NCBI GenBank assembly: GCA_947471745.1 | Contig: CANJKZ010000929.1 | Location: forward strand, 1,234,001 to 1,298,000 | DNA: 64,000 nt | Direction of reading: 5' to 3' | From: Closterium sp. Naga37s-1 | Lineage: Eukaryota; Streptophyta; Zygnematophyceae; Desmidiales; Closteriaceae | Made by a program: the position numbers and the translations under genes | Notes under the pieces: generated by a model | Seen by the model: only the letters and a program-made list of their open reading frames with translations | The model's database searches: none | What the model was told of the DNA's origin: nothing | Shown here: in pieces, positions 8,950 through 18,800 of the stretch | Numbering within the stretch: position 1 is the stretch's first letter | Layout of the letters: each line of letters starts with the position of its first letter

Positions 8950-11900
8950 CTAGAAACGCTGATGATCACAAGGCGCGAGTGCCTTGGTGAAGATATCAGC
9001 AGTGTTGGCCTGAGAGGCCACGTAAGCAAGTCGCAGCTGACCACGCTGCTGCAGCTCACGAGCAAGGAAGTAGCGAAGAGCAATGTGCTTCGTTCGGTGC
9101 TCCAGTCTGTGCTCACGACACAAGGCCAGCATGGCCTTGTTGTCTACGTACAGAACTGGAGGAGAACGAGGCGGCTCTCCGAGGTCGGTCAGCAGGTAGG
9201 TGAGCCAGCGTAACTCCTGTGCAGCCATGGCCCCTGCGTAGATCTCAGCCTCACAGCTGGAGCTGAGAACAGAAGACGAGCGGGTAGACCGCCACGAAAC
9301 AGAACCGGAGCCAAGGCTGAAGGTGTAACCCTGTGACGACCGCTGCGTAGCCAAGTCGTCAACCCAAGACGCGTCTGCATGACCAGTGAGGACCACTGGA
9401 CTCCGCCCTCCAAGCACTAGCCCCATGCCCGACGTACTGCACAAGTAGCGCAACACCCTCTTCGCTGCAGCCATGTGCTCAGGGAGGTGTCTCCCAGGAG
9501 CAACATAGCGTGCCCGAATGCTAAGGGGGTATGCAAGGTCAGGTCGTGTGCAGGTCATCAGGTACATGAGGCAGCCAACAAGCTCTGGGTACGGGCCACT
9601 CGGCTCTACGGACTCATCCGAAGGCAGAGCTGAGAGCGAGTGGCGAGTAGACAGAGGAGTGGCGTGAGGCGAGGAGTACGTGAAGCCGAAGCGCTGAAGG
9701 ACCTGCTGCACAATGTGTGACTGAGTCAGGGTAATGGTGCGCTGTGCTCTGTCCCGGGTGATCTGCAAGCCAAGGTAGCTGCGCAGTTCACCCAGGTCTG
9801 TGCACGTGTGTCTCTTCTGCAGCTCGGACTTCATGTGGGCGAGTCCAGCAGTGTCAGCTGTGGCAAAGACCAAGTCGTTGACGTACACGAGGATGTAGAA
9901 AGGCGGCAAAGAGGTGTCGGTGCGCAGAAACAGCGACGGGTCGGCAGTAGAGGGAGCAAACCCAAGAGCCGCAAATGTAGTCCTCAGTGTGTCGTGCCAC
10001 TCACGAGGCGCCTGGCGGAGACCGTAGACTGGCCGCCGGAGGCTCCACTGGGTGCCACGAGGAAAAGACCCAGTGAAGCCAGGTGGGCGGCGCAGCCAGA
10101 TCTCCTCGTGCAGGCTGCCCTGTAGGAAAGCAGTGCTGAAGTCAAGAGAGTGAAGCTCGTAGTCGCGCTAAGCGGCTATGTGCAGCAGAACCCGAAGAGT
10201 GGTCATCTTCGGGGTGGGAGAGAAGGTCTGAAAGTAGTCAACTCCCTGCCGCTGACTGAAGCCTCAAGCCACGTAACGCGCCTTGAAGACAGGCGGAGAA
10301 CCGGGCGGCCGCTTCACCCTGAAAATCCACATGCCACTGACGATGTTCGCCCCAGGTGGGGGAACCTCGTCAACGTAGGTGCCTGTGGACTTCCAGGAAG
10401 CCATCTCTGCGTCCATGGCAGCCTGCCACTGAGAGGAGTAGGGACCCTCTATCGCCTCCGCGTAAGAGCGCGGAGTCGGGATGTCTGGTGCATCCGGGTC
10501 TCCCTCAGGGGCAAGCAGCATGGACACGAGATGAGGTGAAGCAGCAGCAAAGCACTGGAACTCCTCCTGCCTGTCCTCAAGGACGTCCGTGCCAAGGGCA
10601 CACTCACCCCCGACGGACGGAGGATAGACAGACTCAGACTCAGCGACAAGACTAGCAGCGTAGTCTAGACGACAGCGAGCAGCGAAGTCGACAAGCTCAG
10701 CAACTAAGGCAGACGCAGCAGTGGACTCAAAGGAAGGGTCAGTGACGACAGTAGCAAGGAGACGCGTGACAGTTGGACTGGCAGCACGAAGGGAGTCCGA
10801 CTCTGGGTCAGGAAGAGCAGGAAGAGAGGACTTAGGAGGAGAAGGCAAAGGGGCACGCAGTGGAGCAGTGGAAGGACGCAGAGACATCCGGTGGGTGCCG
10901 GGGTCAGGGGGAGGACGCTGACGCGAACCACGACCACTAGTGCGCTCAGCAATCCCATTTTGCTGTGGAGAGGCCGGAAGCGTGAACGTCTGGCGGATGC
11001 ATCGTGCACGACAGAAGGCTCGCAGAAGGTCAGAGGAAAACTCTCCACCTCTGTCGGAGTGCAGACGAAGAACAGGAAAGTCCGAGCCGAAACTATCTCT
11101 GAGCTGGAGACGAGCAGCGCGGATCCAGTCGATCAACACCCCAGTGACCTCACCCTTGCTGCGCAAGGGGAAGACTATGGTGTAACGCGAGTAGTCGTCA
11201 ACCACCAGCAGGAAGTAGCGCTCGTGACCCTGTCCACGGACTCGGGCTGGACCCCACACGTCCATGTGAAGCGTCTGCAGCGGAGCCTCTGTCGAAGGAA
11301 ACTCGGAGGAGTGAGGAGCAGCGCGCTGCCGCCCCTCGACGCAGGGAACGCAGGTAGGGGCAGGCCCCGGAGGAAGAGGAGGGAGGGACTGGGGGAGACC
11401 AGAGACAAGGACACGGAAGGCCATGCCTCAGAGACGAGGCAGGGAGGGGTGACCAAGGCGGTGGTGCCAGAGGAGAGTCTGGTGAGACAGGAGACGACAC
11501 GAGCAGGGGGCAGACTCAGGACCAGACCTGGACGCCGCAGCAGACACCTGACCCGACGCAGCTACCTGACCAGACGCAGCAACCTGAGGAGCACCAGTAG
11601 TCAGTGTGTACAGGCTCGACCCCGGCCGACGGGTAAACGTGGCCAAGTGTCGGCCCGTCCGAGCACACGTGCAGTGGGTCACTCGCTGACTCGCAGGAGT
11701 GTACTGATGAACCCCCCCATCCTGTAGATCAGCACCACTCACCAAGTTCGTAGAGAACGAGGGGAGGTAAAGACCTGACAGGGTGCCAGAGGCCGCCGGA
11801 CACGGTAAGACAGTGGAGAAGTGGGCAAGGACAGGACCCCCAGAGGGGTCTGCCAGGGAGACCGCAACTGGCCGACTAAGCGGCGTGAGTGTGGTGCGGT

Positions 11901-13446
11901 CTCGAAAGAAGGAGCGGGAAGCACCCGAGTCAAGGGTGAACGTGTGAGAGGCCTGAGCCGACGTGGTACCTGAGAGAGCAGACTCACCAGCACCTGGAGC
12001 AGCAGACTCACTAGCACCAAGAGCAGCAGCCTCACCAGCACCTAGAGCAGCAGTCCCAATGCCCGGGTCAGGCGGAACACACAGGTAACAGTCACCCTCA
12101 TCACTAGTAGAAACAGCATACATGGCAGCAAGGATAGCATCAAAATCCAGATCAAAGATAGCAACCCCCGCCCTAGACAGCTCTCCCCAGCGAGGGATCT
12201 CAGTGGCGTCAGGGAACTGGTGACGCCAAGCGTCCGTCAGGCGGCCGACGCAGCGCTCGGTGGAGTGCGCGCCCCCGCACTGCTCACCAGTGCGGTCGCC
12301 GGTGCGAAGGACGTAGGTACAGGGACCAGTACCCCCACCCCGCTGACGCGCAGCGTACCACTCACGAAGCTGCTGGGGGGTCGGGGTCTCACGAGTGCGC
12401 TGCTGCTGCTGACGCTGACCACCACCGGAGCCACCCCTCTGCGCAGAGCCGCGACCAGCTCCACCGCTGCCGCCACCACCTCCGCCGCCTCCGCTGCCTC
12501 CGCCTCCTCCGCTCCCACCGCCACCATCGCCGCCTCCTCCGCCTCCACTGCCGCCACCGACTTCCCCACACCCGCCACCACTCCCACCACCACCCCCACC
12601 CCCTCCACCGCCTCCACCACCACCTCCACCACCCTCGCCAGCTCCTCCAGCGCCCTTGCCCCCCTTGCCCTTGCCGGTGCGGCGTCTCCCGCTAGGGGCA
12701 CACGCAGCTCCGACCGACTCGAGGCCAACGAGGTCGGCCGCAGCAGCAGAGGCAACAGAGGGCAAGAGGGGGGAGGGGGAACACCCCTCAAAGACGGGGG
12801 TGCGAGGGTCACCACGAGAGGCTCCTACAGCGACTATACTCTTCTCTGCTGCCAGGAGGCGCTCCTCGAGGAGGTCAACGGTGAGTGTGGTGGGGCAAAC
12901 TGAGTGGAAGTGGTCCCTGACTAAGCGAAGGGAGTCAGGGAGCCGGGTGACTATGTAGTAGAGGGTGATGTACATGGGGGGGGGGTTCTTGGCGCAGAAC
13001 TCAGCAGGAAGCGCAGCGCGGTAGCGAGTGTCACTAGTGCGAAGGTGCGTAATGAGGTCAGCGACTGTGGGAAAGGCAGCGAGGTCAGGGAATAGGTACG
13101 GCAGTATGAGGCGGCTAAGAGCAGCAGTGGCAGGGGAAGAGTAGCGTGCAACTACAGCGTCGTACAAGGTCTTAGCACTCTTGTACTGACTAAAGTGCGC
13201 ACGCTCAGCGGTCGGTAAGTGGCGACGCACAGCAAGACGGGCAGCAGCATCGCGTGTGGCCCACTGTGAGCGAACAGTGCTGTCAGCATCAGCAGGCGGG
13301 GCAGGAGAGGCACCAGACGTGAGATCGAAAAGGGAGAGACCGTCTGCCCTGTCGCACTGTAGGAAAAGCTGCAAGTCATCGACCCAGACCTCAAAGTCAA
13401 CAGCCCGACCCTCAGCATCAAAGGTAAGGACACTGGGGGTAGCCAT
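8950..13446 (-). pseudogene. A3 gag-pol polyprotein, multiply broken
   Basis: Starts MATPSVLTFDAEG at 13446. Gag is followed by a poly-Gly tract (12.43-12.66 kb), the atypical C-x13-C-x3-H-x4-C finger (about 12.29-12.36 kb), protease LDSGAS (near 11.93 kb) and the integrase zinc segment HHRLGHPSLPRL. Breaks: TGA at 11428-11430, TGA at 10264-10266, TAG at 10168-10170, each explained by one C-to-T change from the A6 codon. An in-frame deletion of about 1.4 kb near 10940 removes the end of integrase and nearly the whole linker (QQNGIAER joins directly to SGRGSRQ). The RT box reads YVND instead of YVDD (Asn codon 9877-9879), which should kill polymerisation. RNase H keeps GHADASW and YVDNKAM. All pieces share one frame. 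Confidence 0.85.
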
Positions 13447-13879
13447 GACAGCAGCAGTCTAGTGGTGAGAGCAGCAGGCTAGAGGTAGTGCAGTGGCAGA
13501 GACGCTGCTCGGGAAAGCTCTCACTAGTCCGGGTGGGGAGGGCCGGGGCGCGCCGGCAGGAACAGGGCCGCAGCTGCGGCGGCGGCGGCTCGGCGGCTCA
13601 GCAGCGGCTCGGTGGCAGCTCGGCGGCTCGGCGGCGGCTCGGCGGCGGCTCGGCGGCGGCTCGGCGGCGGCTCGGCGGCTCGGCGGCGGCTCGGCGGCTC
13701 GGCGGCTCGGCTGCAGCGGCGGCGGCTCAGCGACGGCGGCGGCAGGGCCGGGGAGGGGCCGCACAGAGCGGCGAAGGGGCGGCTGTAGGGCGGCGACGGG
13801 GCCGCAAGAGGGCGGCGGTGGGGTCGCTGGAGGGCGGCGACGGGGCCGCTGGAGGGCGGCGGCGGGCCCGCTGGAGGGC

Positions 13880-14180
13880 TGCGACGGGGCCGCGGTAGGG
13901 CGGCGACGGGGCCGCTGAAGGGCGGCGGCGGGGCCACTAGAGGGCGGCGACGGGGCCGCGGTAGGGCGGCGACGGGGCTGCTGAAGGGCGGCGGCGGGGC
14001 CGCTAGAGGGCGGCGACGGGGCCGCGGTAGGGCGGCGACGGGGCCGCTGAAGGGCGGCGGAGGGGCCGCTAGAGGGCGGCGACGGGGTCGCGGAAGGGTG
14101 GCGACGGGGCCGCTGAAGGGCGGCGGCGGGGCCGCTAGAGGGCGGCGACGGGGCCGTTTGGAGGGCGGCGACGGGGCCGC
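13880..14180. repeat. 66-bp minisatellite in A3 leader
   Basis: Tandem 66-bp units, each made of three similar 22-bp parts of the type CGGGGCCGCNNNAGGGCGGCGA; successive GCCGCGGTAGGG copies lie at 13955 and 14021. The flanking leader (13500-13880 and 14180-14400) is looser GGCGGCTCGGCGG and GGGGCCGCGAAGGG repeat. Open frames through it on both strands are artefacts. Confidence 0.8.
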
Positions 14181-14467
14181 GAAAGGGCGGCGACGCGGCC
14201 GCGAAGGGCGGCGGGTGGGCCGCGAAGGCGGCGACGGGGCCGCGAGAGGGTGGCCGGGCCGCAAGGGGCGGCGACGGGGCCGCGAAGGGTGGCGACGGGG
14301 CCGTGAGGGGGGGGGGCCGTGAGAGGGGCCGCTAAGGGCGGCGCAACGGGCCGCTAAGGGGAGGGCGGCCCACAGGGCGCGCCTCGGTCAGGGGCGACTT
14401 GATCTCAGGGCAGAGAAAAAAAAAAATTTAGTGGTGGGCCCAAGGAAAAGTTCCCACTAGGGAACCT

Positions 14468-14479
14468 GCTCTGATACCA
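14468..14479 (-). promoter_or_regulatory. A3 primer-binding site and hairpin
   Basis: Minus sense TGGTATCAGAGC, a perfect initiator-tRNA-Met type. Next, in minus sense, GTTCCC-TAGT-GGGAAC makes a 6-bp hairpin (about 14449-14464), then GGGCCCACCA (about 14434-14443) and a run of T. Confidence 0.85.
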
Positions 14480-14589
14480 TGTGAAGAAATGAGGAATGAA
14501 TGAACTAGGAAAAGAGTTGGGTACAAATATGCAACCCTAGAATGCTGTACCCCATACTGTCTACCCCACTACCCCATATAAGTTCGACA
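14480..14589 (-). repeat. A3 5' LTR
   Basis: 110 bp. Minus sense starts TGTCGAACTT and ends ATTTCTTCACA, directly followed by the primer site. Confidence 0.85.
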
Positions 14590-14860
14590 ACGCGCGGGTC
14601 CCGCATGGCGTCGCGCGGGTCCAGCGGGGCAGCGCGCGAGCCCCGCAGTGCGTCGCGCGGGTCCAGCGGGGGCGACGCGCGGGTCCCGCGGGGGTGCGCG
14701 CGGGTCCTGCGGGGCGGGGCGCCGAGCAGAAAACCGCCGCGCGCTAAAACGCCGCGCGCGCCCCGAGCGCGCGGCAAGCAGAAAACGCCTCGAGCCCGGG
14801 ACACACGATAGGCAGGACAGTCAAGCAGCGGAAGCATGGGCCCACAGGCCAGGATCTAAC

Positions 14861-14989
14861 TGTCAAACTTCTATGATCTAGCCTGTGTAGGCTGTAGCGG
14901 GTTAGATACTAAGGGGTACACAATTCTAGGGTTTCATATTTGTATCACTTTCATTCCTTAGTCAACCCATTCTCGTTCTAAGTTTCTCA
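14861..14989 (+). repeat. A4 5' LTR
   Basis: 129 bp, TGTCAAACTT...AAGTTTCTCA, TG...CA ends. Confidence 0.95.
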
Positions 14990-15000
14990 TGGTATCGAGC
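14990..15000 (+). promoter_or_regulatory. A4 primer-binding site with missing base, plus hairpin
   Basis: TGGTATCGAGC, lacking the A of TGGTATCAGAGC; A5 and A6 share the loss. Next comes GTTCCC-TCGT-GGGAAC (15004-15019), then GGGCCCACC (about 15028-15036) and a T-run. Confidence 0.85.
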
Positions 15001-15164
15001 AGGTTCCCTCGTGGGAACTGTTCCTAGGGCCCACCAAGATTTTTTTTCCTACCCGGGGTGCGTGCCGCCCCTGCCCGAAGCGCGCCTAGTGTCCCGCCCT
15101 TAGCGACCCGTCGCGCCCTTCTTAGCGGCCCCTCAGGCCACGTCGCTGCCCTCTCTAGGCCCCG

Positions 15165-15430
15165 CGTGGCCCCTTAGCGGCCCCGTCGCCGCCCCTTACG
15201 GCCCCGCGACCGCCTCTTACGGCCCCGTCGCCGCCACTCACGGCCCCGCGACCGCCCCTTATGGCCCCGTCGCCGCCCCTCACGGCCCCGCGACCGCCCC
15301 TTACGGCCCCGTCGCCGCCCCTCACGGCCCCGCGACCGCCCCTTACGGCCCCGTCGCCGCCCCTCACGGCCCCGCGACCGCCCCTTACGGCCCCGTCGCC
15401 GCCTCTCACGGCCCCGCGACCGCCCCTTCA
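15165..15430. repeat. 42-bp minisatellite in A4 leader, about six units
   Basis: Units combine two 21-bp parts, CCCCGTCGCCGCCCCTCACGG and CCCCGCGACCGCCCCTTACGG. Same unit as in A6 on the opposite strand, with one unit fewer. The rest of the leader to 15800 is related GC repeat ending in GAGCCGCCGAGCCGCC motifs. Confidence 0.85.
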
Positions 15431-15871
15431 GCGGCCCCGTCGCCGCCCCTCAGCGACCTCGTCGCCGCCCTTCAGCGGCCTTGTTGCCGCCCCTTGCGGC
15501 CCCGTCGCCGCCCTTCGCGGCCCTGCCGCCCTTCCTCGGCCCCTCAGCCGCCCTTCCCGGCCCCGTCGAGCAGCCGAGCCGCCGTCACCGCCGATCCGCC
15601 GAGCCGCCGAGCCGCCCTTGCCGCGGAGCCGCCGAACTGCCGAGCCGCCGAGCCGCCGAGCTGCCGAGCCGCCGAGCCGCCGAGCCGCCCTGCAGCCGAG
15701 CCGCCGAGCCGCCGAGCCGCCACGCCGCCGCAGCCGAGACGCCGCAGTCCCTGCAGTCGCGGCCTTTTCCCTGCCGGCCTGCCTCGGCCCACCCCACCTG
15801 CCTGGTAAGAGCAGCGCCTCTGCCACTGCACTGCCCTACCCCGCTGCTCTCTCTGCCAGTCTACTGCTGTC

Positions 15872-18800
15872 ATGGCCACCCCCAGTGTTCTCACCTTTGA
15901 CGCTGAGGGTCGGGCTGTTGACTTTGAGGTCTGGGTAGATGATCTGCAGCTTTTCCTATTGTGCGATAGGGCAGACGGTCTCTCTCTTTTTTACCTCACC
16001 TCTGGTGCCTCTCCTGCCCCTGCTGCTGATGCTGACGCCACTGTTCGCTCACAGTGGGCCACGCGCGATGCTGCTGCTCGCCTTGCTGTGCGCCGCCACT
16101 TACCGACCGCTGAGCGCGCGCATTTTAGTTAGTACAAGAGTGCTAAGACCTTGTACGACGCTGTCGTTGCACGCTACTCTTCCCCTGCCACTGCTGCCCT
16201 TAGCCGCCTCATACTGCCGTACCTCTTCCCTGACCTCGCCGCTTTTCCCACAGTCGCTGACCTCATTACGCACCTTCGCACTAGTGACATTCGCTACCGC
16301 GCTGCGCTTCCTGCTGAGTTCTGCGCCAAGAACCCCCCCCCTATGTACATCACCCTCTACTACATAGTCACCCGGCTCCCTGACACCCTTCGCTCGGTCA
16401 GGGACCACTTCCTCTCTGTTTGCCCCACCACCCTCACCGTTGACCTCCTCGAGGAGCGCCTCCTAGCAGCAGAAAGGGGTATAGTCGCAGTAGGAGCCTC
16501 TCGTGGTGACCCTCGTACCCCTGTCTTTGAGGGGTGCTCCCCCTCCCCCCTCTTGCCCTCTGTTGCCTCTGCTGCTGCGGCCGACCTCGTTGGTCTTGAA
16601 TCGGTCGGCGCGGCGTCTGCCCCTAGCGGGAGACGCCGCTCAGGCAAGGGCAAGGGGGGCAAGGGCGCTGGAGGAGCTGGCGGGGGCGGTGGAGGCGGCG
16701 GTGGAGGCGGCGGAGGGGGTGGGGGTGGCGGTGGGAGTGGTGGCGGGAGTGGGGGCACTAGTGGCGGCGGTGGAGGCGGAGGAGGCGGCGGTGGTGGCGG
16801 TGCGAGCGGAGGTGGTGGAGGTGGAGGCGGTGGTGGAGGTAGCGGCGGCGGAGGTGGAGCTGGTCGGGGCGGCTCTTCGCAGAGGGTCGGCTCCGGTGGT
16901 GGTCAGCGCCAGCAGCAGCAGCAGCAGCGCACTCGTGAGACCCCTTCCCCCCAGCAGCTTCGTGAGTGGCACACTGCTCGTCAGCGGGGTGGGGGTGCTG
17001 GCCCCTGTACCTACGTTCTACGTACAGGCGACCGCACGGGTGAGCAGTGTGGGGGTCCTCACTCCACCCAGCGCTGCTTCGGCCGCCTGACGGACGCTTG
17101 GCGTCATCAGTTCCCCGACGCTACTGAGATCCCTCGCTGGGGCGAGCTGTTTAGGGCGGGTGTTGCGATCTTTGATCTTGATTATGATGCTATTCTTGCT
17201 GCAATGTATGCTGTGCCTATTAGTGATGAGGGTGACTGTTACCGGTGTTTTCCGCCTGACCCGGGCATTGAGGCTGCTGCTCTAGGTGCTGGTGAGGCTG
17301 CTGCTCTAGGTGCCAGTGAGCCTGCTTCCCCAGGTGCTGGTGAGTCTGCGCTCTCAGGTACCACGTCGGCTCCGGCCACCCACACCTTCACCCTTGACTC
17401 GGGTGCTTCCCGCTCCTTCTTTCGAGACCGCACCACGCTTACGCCGCTTAGTCGGCCAGTGGCAGTCTCCCTGGCAGACCCCTCTGGGGGTCCTGTCCTT
17501 GCCCACTTCTCCACTGTTCTACCGTGTCCGGCGGCCCCTTCTGGCACCCTGTCGGGTCTTTACCTCCCCTCGTTCTCTACGAACTTGGTGATTGGTGCTG
17601 ACCTCCAGGATGGAGGGGTTCACCAGTTCACTCCTGCGAGTCAGCGAGTGACCCACTGTACCTGTGCTCGGACGGGCCGTCACTTGGCCACGTTTACCCG
17701 TCAGCCGGGGTCGAGCCTGTACACAGTGACTACTGAGTCTCCTCCGGTCGCTGAGTCTGCTCAGGTAGCCGCGTCGGGTCAGGTGTTTGCTGCGGCGTCC
17801 AGGTCTGGTCCTGAGTCTGCCCCCTGCTCGTGTCGTCTCCTGTCTCACAAGACTCTCCTCTGGTCACCCCTCCCTGCCTCGTCTTCGAGGCATGGCCTCC
17901 CGTGTCCTTGTCTCTGGTCTCCCCCAGTCCCTCCCTCCCCTTCCTCCGGGGCCTGCCCCCACCTGCGTTCCCTGCGTCGAGGGGCGGCAGCGCGCTGCTC
18001 CTCACTCCTCCGAGTTTCCTCCGACAGAGGCTCCGCTGCAGACGCTTCACACGGACGTGTGGGGCCCAGCCCGCGTCCGTGGACAGGGTCACGAGCGTTA
18101 CTTCCTGCTGGTGGTTGACGACTACTCGCGTTACACCGCAGTCTTCCCCTTGCGCAGCAAGGGTGAGGTCACTGAGGTGTTGATCGCCTGGATCCGCGCA
18201 GCTCGTCTCCAGCTCAGAGAGAGTTTCGGCTCGGACTTTCCTGTTCTGCGTCTGCACTCTGACAGAGGCGGAGAGTTCTCCTCTGACCTTCTGCGAGCCT
18301 TCTGTCGTGCACGAGGCATCCGCCAGACCTTCACGCTTCCGGACTCTCCGCAGCAAAATGGGATTGCTGAGCGCCGCATTGGCATGGTCATGGACGTCGC
18401 TCGTACGTCCATGGTCCATGCGGCTGCCCCCCATTTTCTGTGGCCGTTTGCGGTTCGGTACGCGGCGCATCAGATCAACCTTCAGCCCCGGGTCTCCATG
18501 CCGGAGACCTCCCCTGCTTTGCTGTGGACGGGGAAGGTTGGCGATGCGTCTGCGTTCCGTGTCTGGGGATCTCGGGCGTTTGTCCGCGACTTGTCTGCGG
18601 ACAAGCTGTCCCCTCGTGCTGTTCCCTGCGTCTTCCTTGGCTTCCCCCCTGACGCGCCGGGCTGGCAGTTCTACCACCCCACCTCGCGCCGTGTTCTGTC
18701 CTCCCAGGACGTCACGTTTTACGAGTCGGTTCCCTACTACCGTCTCTTCCCCTACCGCACTGCGTCCCTCCCCCCCCCGCCGCTCTTCCTTACGCCAGGT

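Larger units (their letters stand above)
8946..14589 (-). mobile_element. A3: family A copia element lacking its 3' end
   Basis: From the right: 5' LTR 14480-14589, primer site 14468-14479, leader with 66-bp minisatellite, gag start 13446, then pol to about 8950. The last residues of RNase H, the 3' tail, polypurine tract and 3' LTR are missing; the frame stops after CDHQR at the junction with the lone LTR's leader. No TSD can be shown. The right LTR abuts T3 leader sequence at 14590, so A3 probably inserted in T3. Confidence 0.85.

Noticed and set aside
12220-12903. Thr/Ala-rich plus-strand frame of 227 codons opposite A3 gag
   Set aside because: Antisense shadow of the poly-Gly gag region; similar shadows occur at A5 and A7.
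15165-15430. Regular repeats resembling a CRISPR array
   Set aside because: Units are contiguous with no unique spacers, in a eukaryotic retroelement leader.
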